Shown in pieces: positions 1 to 9,643 of a DNA stretch of 64,000 nt. This stretch comes from JACCTU01 sp963809175 (GTDB lineage Bacteria; Actinomycetota; Thermoleophilia; Gaiellales; Gaiellaceae). A program made the translations under genes and the position numbers. The notes below the pieces were generated by a model. That model saw nothing but the letters and a program-made list of their open reading frames with translations, had not been told where the DNA came from and searched no databases. Within the stretch, counting starts at the first letter, position 1, and each line of letters begins with the position of its first letter. The DNA is taken from positions 1,519,020 through 1,583,019 of the forward strand of contig CAWEIK010000001.1 of NCBI GenBank assembly GCA_963809175.1, written 5' to 3'.

Positions 1-157
1 AGACGCGGTCGTCGCCGGGGAGCGGTGAGACGCCGAGCTTGGTGATCTCGAAGCGCTTCTCGTCGAGCTCGACGCGGTCTCCGGGCTTCGGCGGCTCGCC
101 CTCTTGCTCGCGGAGCTCGTAGCCGGTCGGCGTCCAGACGAAGAGCAGGTAGGTCAC
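1..157 (-). CDS. Hypothetical protein, N-terminal part only
   Basis: A reading frame begins at a GTG at 157 (minus) with MTYLLFVWTPTGYELREQEG and runs off the window start after about 52 codons. The visible part has no motif I recognise. It is short, acidic and ends near a Pro-Gly-Asp-Asp turn. It lies 12 bp downstream of the histidine kinase stop on the same strand, so it is probably the third gene of that operon. The start was chosen because it is the first start codon after the kinase stop; no strong ribosome binding site is visible. Confidence 0.5.
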   Translation of the reverse strand, partial: MTYLLFVWTPTGYELREQEGEPPKPGDRVELDEKRFEITKLGVSPLPGDDRV

Positions 158-169
158 GGCGCGGAGATC

Positions 170-1354
170 CTACTGCGCGACGTAGGGGGGAAGCGTCACC
201 CGCACCGTCGTGCCGCCGTCGTCCTCCCGCTGGTCGACCTCGAAGGTCGCGTTCAGCGTGCGTGCGCGCTCCTCCAGCTCGTCGAACGTCGCCCGCCGCC
301 GCTCGCCGGGCGCGTCGTCGACGACCTCCGCCTGGAGCCCGCCGTCCGGCCGGCTCGTGGCCACGATCGACATGCGGTTCGGCGGCCCGCGCCGGATCGA
401 CCCTGAGGTCGCCTCGCGGATGATCTGGTAGAGCGCGGCCTGCGCCTTCTCGCCGAGCGTCTCGGCCGCGTCGACGTCGACGTCGATCTGGATCTTGTGC
501 TCGAGCCCGAGCTGCTCGGCGAGGCCCTTGACCGCCGGGCCGAACCCCTGGTCGCGCAGGACGACCGGCTCGAGGTTGAACGAGAGGTCGCGGAGCGCGC
601 GAATGGTCTGCCGGTGCTGCTTCAGCGCCTTCTCCATCACGGGCAGCGCGTCCGGGGCGACCGACTCGCTCACCGCGTCGAGCATCAACGCGAGCCCCGA
701 CATCGACTGCACCGGGCCGTCGTGGAGGAAGAGCGCGAGGCGTCGCCGCTCCTCCTGCTCGGCGGTGACGATTTGCTCGGAGAGCCGGGCGCGCTCGGCC
801 TCGCGGACCTTCGCGTCCTCGAGCAGACGCGCGTTCTCGCTCTCGCGTGCAGCGAAGTCCGCGAGCACAGTGGCGCGCGCGACGTCGGCGCGCGCGAACG
901 GCCGCACGCGGACGAGATGGAGCGAGCCGACGTGCTCGTCGCGCACGCGGAGCGGAACGAGGATCCCCTGTCGCCCGTTCGACGAGGGGGCGGGCTGCTC
1001 GTCCGGTCCGAGAAGTACTGCGCGCGCGTCGAAGAGGCGTTCGGCCTCGACTCTCGCGTGCTCGAGCACCGACTGCGGCCCGCCGCGCGCCGCGATCTGG
1101 TGCATCGACTCGATCAGCGCCTCGAGGAACGTCGCCTGCCCCGCGAGCTCCTCTTCGATGTGGCGATGGCGGTCACGCTGGACGAGGAACAGGTACACCG
1201 CGACGAGCGCCGCCGCGGCGATCGCCGTCAGCAGCACCAACCCCCCGAGCGTGGAGGCATCGCTGCTCACGTAGAGGATCGCCGCGACGGCCGCGAGCAC
1301 GGCCGCACCGACGAGGACCGCGGTCCTAATCGATGATCGCGTCACGAAGCGCAA
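170..1354 (-). CDS. NarL/DesK-type sensor histidine kinase (HisKA_3), degenerate ATPase domain
   Basis: Membrane sensor kinase of 394 residues (TTG start; a GTG three codons on is equally possible). Two hydrophobic segments occur at about residues 11-30 and 37-58, then a GAF-like region, then the dimerisation helix with the phospho-acceptor motif EERRRLALFLHDGPVQ near residue 210. The HATPase domain is unusual: where the N-box normally carries a conserved Asn (EALxNAxKH) this protein reads EATSGSIRRGPPNR, and no DxGxG motif follows, only VVDDAPGERRR. ATP binding may be weak or lost. Its start overlaps the stop of the upstream response regulator by 17-29 bp, so the two are translationally coupled. 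Confidence 0.85.
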   Translation of the reverse strand: MRFVTRSSIRTAVLVGAAVLAAVAAILYVSSDASTLGGLVLLTAIAAAALVAVYLFLVQRDRHRHIEEELAGQATFLEALIESMHQIAARGGPQSVLEHARVEAERLFDARAVLLGPDEQPAPSSNGRQGILVPLRVRDEHVGSLHLVRVRPFARADVARATVLADFAARESENARLLEDAKVREAERARLSEQIVTAEQEERRRLALFLHDGPVQSMSGLALMLDAVSESVAPDALPVMEKALKQHRQTIRALRDLSFNLEPVVLRDQGFGPAVKGLAEQLGLEHKIQIDVDVDAAETLGEKAQAALYQIIREATSGSIRRGPPNRMSIVATSRPDGGLQAEVVDDAPGERRRATFDELEERARTLNATFEVDQREDDGGTTVRVTLPPYVAQ

Positions 1355-1979
1355 TCGCCACGGCGTGCGTGCGCGTGTCCGCCTCGAGCTTCGCGAGGAT
1401 GTGCCGCACGTGGCTCTTGACGGTCTCCTGGCTGATGAAGAGCTTCGCGGCGACGTCGGCGTTCGACATCCCGTCGGCGAGCAGCTGGAGGATCTCCCGC
1501 TCGCGGCCCGTGAGCATGTCGTCCTTCTCCTTGCCGGAGAGGAACGCGGGCATCAACGCCGGGTCGACGTAGCCGTCCCCGGCCGCGACCTTCTCGATCG
1601 CGCGAAGCAGCGTCGCGTGCGGAGCCTCCTTGAGGATGTAGCCCTTCGCGCCCGACTCGAGCCCGCGTCCGAGCAGCGAGCGCTCGCTGTACGCGGTGAA
1701 GATCAGCACCGCCGTCTCGGGGAGCTTCTCCGACAGGATCTTCGTCGCCTGCAGCCCGTCCATGCCGGGCATCCGCACGTCCATGATCACGACGTCCGGG
1801 CGGCGCCGCTCGGCGAGCGCGACTGCGCTCGCCCCGTCCGAGGCCTCGCCGATCACCCGGATGTGCGGGGCGCGGGAGAGCGAGAGCCGCAGCCCTTCGC
1901 GGACGACCTCGTGGTCGTCGACGATCAGGCACGTGATCTCACGCTCTGAGGCGGAGTTCGATTTCGCAGAGGCTTCCAC
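1326..1979 (-). CDS. NarL/FixJ-family response regulator
   Basis: DNA-binding response regulator of 217 residues, GTG start. The receiver has the acidic pair in CLIVDDHEVV, the phospho-acceptor Asp in VVIMDVRMPGMDG, the Thr switch in LIFTAYSER and the Lys in GYILKEA. The C-terminal LuxR-type helix-turn-helix reads LTGREREILQLLADGMSN followed by the recognition helix around SQETVKSHV. It is the first gene of a two-gene operon with the overlapping HisKA_3 kinase at 170-1354, which is its likely partner. The target genes are not evident. Confidence 0.92.
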   Translation of the reverse strand: MEASAKSNSASEREITCLIVDDHEVVREGLRLSLSRAPHIRVIGEASDGASAVALAERRRPDVVIMDVRMPGMDGLQATKILSEKLPETAVLIFTAYSERSLLGRGLESGAKGYILKEAPHATLLRAIEKVAAGDGYVDPALMPAFLSGKEKDDMLTGREREILQLLADGMSNADVAAKLFISQETVKSHVRHILAKLEADTRTHAVAIALRDAIID

Positions 1980-2017
1980 GGGGGCCTGCGGATTGTAGGG
2001 GGCCTGTCAGATCCCGC

Positions 2018-2932
2018 CTAGAGCGCGAGTGAGAGTTGCTCGGGTCGGGGCTCTCGCCGGATCGGCCTGGCGCGCCGGTCGGCGATCTCGAAGCGTCGTG
2101 CCAGGTCGGCCACCTGGGCGCGGACGGGCTTGGTCTGCTCGGCCGGGAGATAGGCCTTACGCGCGTAGAGCTCCTCGTAGAGCGGGACGAGCTCGGGCCA
2201 GTCGGCGGCCAGGTGCTCCATGAAGTGCTCGCGTGTCCCGGGTCGCAGGAAGAGCAGGTTGGCCCAGACCCCGGTCGCCCCGGCCTCGCGGGCCGCACGG
2301 ACGACCTCTGCGAGCTGCTCGGGACGGTCGGAGATCCCCGGCAGGATCGGGGCCATCCCGACGCCCGCCTTGATCCCGGCGTCCACGAGCTGCTTGAGCG
2401 CCCGAAGCCGCTGGCGGGGGTGCGCGGTCGAGGGCTCGGTCTTTCGCCAGACGTCCTCGTCGAGCGTGGGGACGGAGAACGTGACGCTGACCGACGCGTG
2501 GCGCGCGGCCTCGACGAGCACGTCGATGTCTCGGACGATCATCGGGCCGCGCGTGATGATCGTCAGCGGGTTCGCGGCCTGGCCCAGCACACGGATGCAG
2601 GCCCGGGTGAGCTGGTAGCGGCCCTCGGCCGGCTGGTACGGGTCGGTTGCCGCGCCGATCGCGACCAGCTCGCGCGCCCAGGCAGCCCGGGCCAGCTGCG
2701 CGCGGAGCACGTCGGCGACGTTGACCTTGACCCTGATCGAGGTGCCGTAGCGGTCGTCGAAGGGCCGGTCGGCGCGCTGCTCGAAGGCCCGGACGTAACA
2801 GAACGTGCACCGGTGCACGCACCCCATGTACGGGTTCAGCGACCACTTGAACGCCATGCCGCGCACGCGGTTGAGCGCCACCTTGCACGGCTCCTCGCGA
2901 TACTCGACCCCCACGTGGCCACTATAGAACAT
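2018..2932 (-). CDS. Radical SAM protein, Rv2578c / SplB-like (COG1533)
   Basis: Radical SAM enzyme of 304 residues. The cluster-binding motif is GCVHRCTFCYVR (Cys38, Cys42, Cys45, CX3CX2C), followed by the family motifs ATDPYQPAEGRYQLTR and the conserved PILPGISD loop. It aligns well from memory with Mycobacterium tuberculosis Rv2578c and belongs to the COG1533 group that includes spore photoproduct lyase, so a DNA-repair role is plausible but the substrate is unknown. The ATG at 2932 lies back-to-back with the ATG of the divergent hydrolase and inside a LexA-type SOS box, so transcripts are probably leaderless or the true start is the GTG a few codons on. Confidence 0.85.
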   Translation of the reverse strand: MFYSGHVGVEYREEPCKVALNRVRGMAFKWSLNPYMGCVHRCTFCYVRAFEQRADRPFDDRYGTSIRVKVNVADVLRAQLARAAWARELVAIGAATDPYQPAEGRYQLTRACIRVLGQAANPLTIITRGPMIVRDIDVLVEAARHASVSVTFSVPTLDEDVWRKTEPSTAHPRQRLRALKQLVDAGIKAGVGMAPILPGISDRPEQLAEVVRAAREAGATGVWANLLFLRPGTREHFMEHLAADWPELVPLYEELYARKAYLPAEQTKPVRAQVADLARRFEIADRRARPIRREPRPEQLSLAL

Positions 2933-2940
2933 ATGTTCGA
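2925..2940. promoter_or_regulatory. LexA SOS box over two divergent start codons
   Basis: The 12-mer GAACATATGTTC at 2927-2938 is a perfect palindrome. Extended to 16 bp (TAGAAC-ATAT-GTTCGA) it matches the mycobacterial SOS box TCGAAC-N4-GTTCGA at 11 of 12 defined positions. It covers the ATG of the radical SAM gene (2930-2932, minus) and the ATG of the hydrolase gene (2933-2935, plus). Bound LexA would block both transcription starts and both initiation regions. Confidence 0.75.
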
Positions 2941-3853
2941 TGGGCTTGCGAGGCTCACCCTGCCGCTGCCGATGCGGCCGAGCCACGTGCACTGCTACCT
3001 GCTCGAGGGCCAGGACGGCTGGACGCTCGTGGACACGGGCCTCGCACTCCCCGAGTCGGATGAGGTGTTCGCCCAGGTCGCGCGCGAGCTGACGGTCGCG
3101 CGCATCGTGATCACGCACTTCCACCCGGACCACGTCGGCGGCGCGCAGCAGGCGCAGGCCGCCACGGGCGCGACGGTCCACCAGGGCGCGCTCGACTACG
3201 AGCAGTGCGCGCACGTCTGGGGAAACGACGACTGGCTGCAGGTGATCGCCGACTGGTTCCTCGCGAACGGCGTGCCGCCGGCGGTAGCGAACGAGCTGCT
3301 CGAGGCCGGCTCCGTCTACGCGCCGTTCATCCGCTACGTGCGCGACCCGGAGCTGCTCGACGCGGGCGATGTCGTCGACGGGTGGGAAGTGCTCGCGGTG
3401 CCCGGGCACGCGGACGGACACCTTGCGCTCGTTCGGGACGGGGTGCTCGTCGCCGGCGACCACCTGCTGCCGCGGATCACCCCGGCGGTCGGGCTCTACC
3501 CGGACTCGAGCCCCGACCCGCTCGGCGACTACCTCGACTCACTCGAGCGCACCGCGGCACTCGGCGTGCGGCTCGCGCTGCCGGGTCACGGCGACCCGAT
3601 CCACGACCCGACCGCACGGGCCCGGGAGATCGTCGCGCACCACCGGGAGCGCCTGGAGGCGACGGCGGCCGCGCTCGGGACGGAGCCGCGCTCGGGCTAC
3701 GAGGTCTCGTTCGCGCTCTTCGGCGCCGACCTCAACCCGGCGGCACGCCGATTCGCGGTCGCGGAGACGCTTTCGCACCTGGAACGCCTCGTCCGCGAGG
3801 GTGGGGCGCGGCGCCACGAGGACGCCGGGGCTCTCTCCTATACTGATTCGTAG
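2933..3853 (+). CDS. Metallo-beta-lactamase-fold hydrolase
   Basis: Predicted zinc hydrolase of 306 residues. The metal-binding motif THFHPDHVGG is at residues 61-70, with further ligands in the AVPGHADGHLAL and ALPGHGDPIHD loops and the Asp in VLVAGDHLLP. The N-terminal NTYLLEG-like strand reads HVHCYLLEGQDGW. This is the YflN/GloB-like branch with a C-terminal helical extension; the substrate cannot be read from the sequence. The ATG abuts the start of the divergent radical SAM gene and lies in the SOS box, so it may be damage-inducible. No leader is available for a ribosome binding site. Confidence 0.88.
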   Translation: MFDGLARLTLPLPMRPSHVHCYLLEGQDGWTLVDTGLALPESDEVFAQVARELTVARIVITHFHPDHVGGAQQAQAATGATVHQGALDYEQCAHVWGNDDWLQVIADWFLANGVPPAVANELLEAGSVYAPFIRYVRDPELLDAGDVVDGWEVLAVPGHADGHLALVRDGVLVAGDHLLPRITPAVGLYPDSSPDPLGDYLDSLERTAALGVRLALPGHGDPIHDPTARAREIVAHHRERLEATAAALGTEPRSGYEVSFALFGADLNPAARRFAVAETLSHLERLVREGGARRHEDAGALSYTDS

Positions 3854-3901
3854 CTTGGACGACGAGCAACCGCCTAGTACACGCGCCCCGGAGAGCGGGG
3901 C

Positions 3902-5206
3902 GTGAGCGACTTCCTCCGCGTCATCCTCGTGCTCGCGCTCGTGCTCGCGAACGCGATCTTCGTCGCGGCCGAGTACGCGCTCGTGACCGCGCGGCGTGGG
4001 CGTCTCGAGCAGATGAACTCGCTCCCGGCACGCCGCGCGCTGCGCTTGATGGACCAGCCGGTGCGGTTCATCAGCACGGTGCAGGTCGGGATCACCGTGT
4101 GCGGGATCGCGATGGGCTCCATCGGCGAGCCGCTGATCTCGGGCTACGTCGACTCGTGGGTCTCGCATCTCCTGGCGTACACGTTCTCGTTCCTGATCCT
4201 GACCTACCTCACCGTCGTGCTGGGCGAGCTCGTGCCGAAGGCGGTCGCACTGCAGAAGGCCGAAGCGCTCGCGGTCGTGCTCGCCGTGCCGCTCGACCTC
4301 CTCGCGCGGATCACGTCCCCGCTCGTCTGGGTGCTCCAGACCTCGGCGAACGCCGTGTCGCGGCTGTTCGGGGTCGCGCCCGCTCCCGCCGGCGTGCACG
4401 GCTACACGCGCGAGGACATCCTCTACACCGTCCGCGAGGCAGAGGACACCGGCGTGATCGAGGAGGCCGAGGAGGAGATGCTCTACAAGGTCTTCAACTT
4501 CGCCGGCAAGGAAGTCCACGAGGTGATGGTCCCGCGGCCGGAGGTGGTGGCGATCTCCGTCGACCTGCCGCCGGAGGAGTGCCTCGCCGCGGTCGTCGAC
4601 TCGCCGTACACGCGCTACCCCGCGTACAAGGCTTCGCTCGACGACATCGTCGGGATCCTCCACGTTCGCGACCTCTTCTCAGCGCTCAACGACCGCGGGA
4701 TCGCCAACGTCGTGATCGAAGAGCTCTTGCGACCGGCGTTCGTCGTCCCCGAGACGAAGGACCTCGCGGCGCTCCTCGCCGACTTCCGCCGTGCGAAGGT
4801 CCACATGGCGATCGTCGTCGACGAGTACGGCGCGATGGAGGGGATCGTCACGCTCGAGGACCTGCTCGAGGAGATCGTCGGCGAGATCGAGGACGAGTAC
4901 GACCTGCCCGACGAGGCGGTCGAGCGCATCGACGACACGACGATCCGGATCGGCGGCACGTTCCCGATCGACGACTTCAACGAGCAGTTCGGCACCGAGC
5001 TGCCGCAGGCCGACTACCACACCGTTGCCGGCTTCGTCTTCGGCCTGCTCGGGCGGGCGCCCGAGGAAGCCGACGAGGTCGAGTACGACGGCCTCGCCTT
5101 CCACGTCCTGGACATCGAAGGCTCGCGCATCGAGCGGCTCCAGGTGCAGTGGCGTCCGCGTGACGAAGCGGACTCGCTCGCCGCCGGACGGTTAATCCGC
5201 CATTAA
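3902..5206 (+). CDS. CNNM (DUF21) membrane protein with CBS pair and CorC/HlyC domain
   Basis: Membrane protein of 434 residues (GTG start). The first ~190 residues hold four hydrophobic segments of the CNNM/DUF21 domain (FLRVILVLALVLANAIFVAA; FLILTYLTVVLGELVPK). Two CBS domains follow (MVPRPEVVAISVD; RPAFVVPETKDL), with the hallmark VHMAIVVDEYGAMEGIVTLED, and then a C-terminal CorC_HlyC domain near residues 340-425. Members of this family are linked to Mg2+ or other cation efflux and are often misnamed hemolysins. It stands alone between the hydrolase and the sugar operon. Confidence 0.9.
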   Translation: MSDFLRVILVLALVLANAIFVAAEYALVTARRGRLEQMNSLPARRALRLMDQPVRFISTVQVGITVCGIAMGSIGEPLISGYVDSWVSHLLAYTFSFLILTYLTVVLGELVPKAVALQKAEALAVVLAVPLDLLARITSPLVWVLQTSANAVSRLFGVAPAPAGVHGYTREDILYTVREAEDTGVIEEAEEEMLYKVFNFAGKEVHEVMVPRPEVVAISVDLPPEECLAAVVDSPYTRYPAYKASLDDIVGILHVRDLFSALNDRGIANVVIEELLRPAFVVPETKDLAALLADFRRAKVHMAIVVDEYGAMEGIVTLEDLLEEIVGEIEDEYDLPDEAVERIDDTTIRIGGTFPIDDFNEQFGTELPQADYHTVAGFVFGLLGRAPEEADEVEYDGLAFHVLDIEGSRIERLQVQWRPRDEADSLAAGRLIRH

Positions 5207-5247
5207 CGGCAGGTCGGTTGCAATCGCAAGCTTCGGGGGCTTAGGCT
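5191..5247 (+). promoter_or_regulatory. Candidate promoter and operators of the sugar operon
   Basis: The 73-bp gap before the binding-protein gene carries two inverted repeats: GTTAAT-N5-ATTAAC (5191-5207, overlapping the end of the CNNM gene) and TTGC-AATC-GCAA (5218-5229). The second overlaps a possible -35 (TTGCAA, 5218-5223) followed after 17 bp by TTAGGC (5241-5246). TTGC/GCAA half-sites resemble LacI-family operators. This is a visual call and the regulator is not in the window. Confidence 0.4.
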
Positions 5248-5279
5248 CGCGGCAGGGGTTTTCGGACGAGAGGAGAGAG

Positions 5280-6440
5280 ATGTTGGGACGGAAGAGGGGG
5301 TCGGACACAGGTGCACGCCGGTCGCGGCTCTGGGCGCTGCTGGCGCTCCTCGTCGCCGCGCTCGCGCTGGCGGCTGCTGGATGCGGTGGCGACGACGACG
5401 AGGGAGCGGGCACGACCGGTGGCAGCGCGGCCGAGGGCAGCATCTGGGTCCTGCTTCCGGACTCGGCGAGCTCCGACCGTTGGGAGAAGGACGACCGCCG
5501 GTTCTTCGAAGAGGCATTCAGCGCAGAAGGGGTCGAGTACAACATCGTCAACGCCGAGGGAGACGCGAACACACAGCTGCAGCAGGCTGAGCAGGCGATC
5601 AACGCCGGCGCGAAGGTGATCCTGCTCGTCAACCTCAGCCCGGAGTCCGGCGCGACGATCATCGAGAACGCCCGTGACGCGGACGTGAAGGTCGTCGACT
5701 ACGACCGCCTGACCGCGTCCGGTGCGGGAGCCGATGTGTACGTCAGCTTCGACAACGTCAAGGTCGGTCAGACGATGGCCGACACGGTCGGGCCGGTGAT
5801 CGACGAGCTCGACGGGACGCCGAAGGTGGCGATGATGAACGGCGGGCCGACGGACAACAACTCGAAGCTGTTCAAGCAGGGCTACAACGAGACCGGCGAC
5901 TTTGCGGTCAAGACGAAGGTCGCTGCGGGCGACTGGGCGCTCGCTGCCGACCAGGATGTGCCGGACTGGGACAACCAGCAGGCGCTGACGCTGTTCGAGC
6001 AGCTCCTGGTTGCGAACGACAACGACATCGACGCCGTGTTCGCGGCGAACGACGGCATCGCCGGCTCGGTGATCTCGGCGCTCAAGTCGGCGAACGCTGG
6101 CCCGATCCCGGTCTCTGGGCAGGACGCAACGGCCTCGGGAATCCAGAACATCCTCGCGGGTTTGCAGACCATGACGGTCTACAAGCCGATCGAGGCCGAG
6201 GCGAAGGCGGCAGCGGCGGCAGCGATCGCGCTGCTGAACGGCGAGGACGTCTCGGCGCTCAGCGGCGAGTGGGAGAACCTGACGATCAACAACGGCGAGA
6301 ACGACCTCCCGTACATCGCCCTGGCGCCGATCGCGGTGACGAAGGACAACGTCGCCGACACCGTGATCGCGGACGGCTTCCGGACGTGGGAGGAGATCTG
6401 CACAGGTGAGTTCGAGCAGTACTGCCCGGCTGATCGCTGA
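5280..6440 (+). CDS. Sugar ABC transporter substrate-binding lipoprotein, XylF-like
   Basis: Extracytoplasmic sugar-binding lipoprotein of 386 residues. A basic N-terminus and hydrophobic helix lead to the lipobox LAAAGC near residue 35 and an acidic linker. The rest is a periplasmic-binding-protein type 1 fold (Peripla_BP_4). VKVVDYDRLTAS and VYVSFDNVKVGQ are typical of the xylose-binding XylF group. The ATG is preceded by the strong ribosome site AGGAGAGAG. It is first in an operon with an ATPase and permease, an isomerase-like protein and xylulokinase, supporting a pentose substrate. Confidence 0.9.
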   Translation: MLGRKRGSDTGARRSRLWALLALLVAALALAAAGCGGDDDEGAGTTGGSAAEGSIWVLLPDSASSDRWEKDDRRFFEEAFSAEGVEYNIVNAEGDANTQLQQAEQAINAGAKVILLVNLSPESGATIIENARDADVKVVDYDRLTASGAGADVYVSFDNVKVGQTMADTVGPVIDELDGTPKVAMMNGGPTDNNSKLFKQGYNETGDFAVKTKVAAGDWALAADQDVPDWDNQQALTLFEQLLVANDNDIDAVFAANDGIAGSVISALKSANAGPIPVSGQDATASGIQNILAGLQTMTVYKPIEAEAKAAAAAAIALLNGEDVSALSGEWENLTINNGENDLPYIALAPIAVTKDNVADTVIADGFRTWEEICTGEFEQYCPADR

Positions 6441-6446
6441 CCATCG

Positions 6447-7264
<818 letters not shown>

Positions 7265-7268
<4 letters not shown>

Positions 7269-8530
7269 GCGAGCCCGTCGTCAGTGCGCAGGGCTCGACG
7301 GAGGTAGCCGAGCCGCCTCCCGGCGGCAACATCGTCGACACGCTCGTCGCCGCGTTCCGCGCCTGGGTCGCGCGCTTGAAGACCGGCGACTGGGGGGCGC
7401 TGCCGATCTTCATCGGGCTCGCTGCGCTCGCGCTGCTGTTCGGCAGCCTCGACAGCAACTTCTACACCGAGCGGAACTTCGTGAACCTGCTCCTCCAGAT
7501 GTCCGGCTACACCGCGATCGCGATGGGCGTCGTCTTCGTGCTGCTGATCGCGGAGATCGACCTGTCCGTCGCGTTCGTCAGCGGCGTGGGAGCAGTCGTG
7601 ATGGCGCTCATGCTGCGCCCGGAGGAGTCCGACTGGCCCTGGTGGGCTGCGATCGCGCTCGCGCTCGGAGCGACGACCGCGATCGGCCTGCTGCACGGGC
7701 TGATCATCACGAAGGCCCGCGTGCCTTCCTTCGTCGTGACGCTCGCGGGGTTGCTCACCTGGAGCGGTGTCGTGCTGATCCTGACGACCGAGGCGACCAC
7801 GTCGGGGACGATCCGGATCCAGGACGAGGTCGTGCTCGGGATCGCGAACGACTACCTGCCTGCCTGGGCCGGCTGGACGCTGCTGCTCGCGGCGCTCGGC
7901 GCGTACGCGGCGCTCGCGGCGGCGAAGGTGCGCACGCGGCGCAAGCGCGGCCTCTCGCACACGCCGACGGTGATCATCGTCGCGCAGATCCTCGGGCTGG
8001 CAGTCGTTGGCTCGCTGGCCGTGAGCTACGCCAACCAGGACCGTGGCGTGCCGGTGGTCGCGGTGATCGTCGGCGTCTTCCTCCTCTTCTGGACGTTCAT
8101 CGCGACCCGGACGCGCTTCGGGCGGCACGTCTACGCGGTCGGCGGCAACCCCGAGGCCGCTCGGCGCGCCGGGATCAACGTCGACCGGGTCCGGATCGTC
8201 GTGTTCATGATCTCGGGCTTCATGGCAGGCGTCGGCGGGGTCATCCTCGCCTCGCGACTTCGCTCCGTGGACACGGGCACCGGGGGCGGGCAGCTCCTGT
8301 TGAACTCGATCGCGGCCGCCGTGATCGGCGGCGCGAGCCTCTTCGGTGGTCACGGCCGCGTGGTCAGCGCGCTGCTCGGCGGTGCCGTGATCGCCACGGT
8401 CGCGAACGGGATGGACCTGCTCAACCTCGCGTCCGGGTACAAGTTCGTGATCACCGGCGGCGTGCTGCTGGCCGCTGTCCTCGTCGACGCGTTCGCGAAG
8501 CGCGCGCGCACGGCTTCCGGTGCGGCCTAG
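7265..8530 (+). CDS. Sugar ABC transporter permease, XylH-like
   Basis: Integral membrane permease of the BPD_transp_2 family, 421 residues, GTG start overlapping the ATPase stop. About ten hydrophobic segments are visible, with the family signatures FVNLLLQMSGYTAIAMGVVF, LIAEIDLSVAFVSGVGAVV and AVGGNPEAARRAGINVDRV. A long cytoplasmic N-terminus of ~45 residues comes first. It forms the channel for the sugar bound by the upstream lipoprotein. Confidence 0.92.
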
Positions 8531-8554
8531 GTACTTCCCGGGATCAGCGCACGC

Positions 8555-9643
8555 GTGAGCGATCGGATCGGGGTCGGGCTGCTCGGCTACGCCTTCATGG
8601 GGAAGGCGCACTCGCGCGCGTTCCACGAGCTGCTGCGCCTCGACCCGCCCCTCGTGCCCGAGCTCGTCTCGATCGCCGGCCGGGACGCGAAGCAGGTCGA
8701 AGCTGCGCGGGCGCGCTACGGCTGGGCCGAAGCGGTGACCGACTGGCGCGAGCAGGTCGCGGACGAACGGATCGGGCTCTTCGACAACGGTGGCCCCAAC
8801 GCCTTGCACGCGGAGCCGACGATCGCGGCAGCCCGAGCCGGCAAGCACGTCCTCTGCGAGAAGCCGCTCGGGCGTGACGCGACTGAGGCGCACGCCATCT
8901 GGGCTGCGGCTGAGGAGGCGGGTGTCGTGCACATGTGCGGCTTCAACTACCGCTTCGTGCCGGCGGTCCGGCTCGCGCGCCAGCTGCTCGAAGCGGGCGA
9001 GCTCGGCGAGCTCTTCCACTTCCGCGCGCGCTACCTCCAGTCGTGGGGGATCGACGCCGAGCCGAGCTGGCGCTTCGAGAAGGAGGCGGCCGGCTCGGGC
9101 GCGCTCGGCGACCTCGGCGCGCACGTCATCGACCTGGCGCGCTACCTCGTCGGCGAGCCGGTCGCGGTGACGTCCGTCGTTCGGACCTTCGTCGACGGCC
9201 ACGAGGTGGACGACGCGTTCGCGGCGACGGTCGAGTTCGAGAGCGGCGCGATCGGCACGATCGAAGCGTCGCGGCTCGCGCGCGGACGCATCAACCAGAA
9301 CACGTTCGAGGTCAACGGCTCGCGCGGCTCGGTCTCGTTCGACGTCGAGCGGCTGAACGAGCTCGAGGTCGCCGACGAGAAGTCGTTTCGCCGGGTCCTC
9401 GTCACGGAGCCAGACCATCCCTTCATGTCGTTCTGGTGGCCGCCCGGGCACATCATCGGCTGGGGCGACACGTTCACGCACGAGCTGCACCACCTGCTCA
9501 CGGCGATCGCCGGCGAAGGGACCGTCGCTCCGCACGGCGCGACGTTCGAGGACGGCTACCGGTGCGCCGAGGTCTGCGACGCGATCCTGCGGGCAGCGGA
9601 GAGCGGCCGCCGCGAGACGATCTCCTACCGCGAGCGCGCGTGA
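8555..9643 (+). CDS. Gfo/Idh/MocA family oxidoreductase
   Basis: NAD(P)-dependent sugar or polyol dehydrogenase of 362 residues, GTG start. The Rossmann motif is GLLGYAFMGKAHSRA. The catalytic EKP motif is in HVLCEKPLGRDATEA, and GALGDLGAHVIDLARYL carries the conserved Gly-Asp-xx-xH. The C-terminal alpha/beta domain follows. It lies in the sugar operon between permease and isomerase-like genes and probably oxidises the imported sugar or a derived polyol. Its stop overlaps the next start by 4 bp. Confidence 0.9.
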   Translation: MSDRIGVGLLGYAFMGKAHSRAFHELLRLDPPLVPELVSIAGRDAKQVEAARARYGWAEAVTDWREQVADERIGLFDNGGPNALHAEPTIAAARAGKHVLCEKPLGRDATEAHAIWAAAEEAGVVHMCGFNYRFVPAVRLARQLLEAGELGELFHFRARYLQSWGIDAEPSWRFEKEAAGSGALGDLGAHVIDLARYLVGEPVAVTSVVRTFVDGHEVDDAFAATVEFESGAIGTIEASRLARGRINQNTFEVNGSRGSVSFDVERLNELEVADEKSFRRVLVTEPDHPFMSFWWPPGHIIGWGDTFTHELHHLLTAIAGEGTVAPHGATFEDGYRCAEVCDAILRAAESGRRETISYRERA

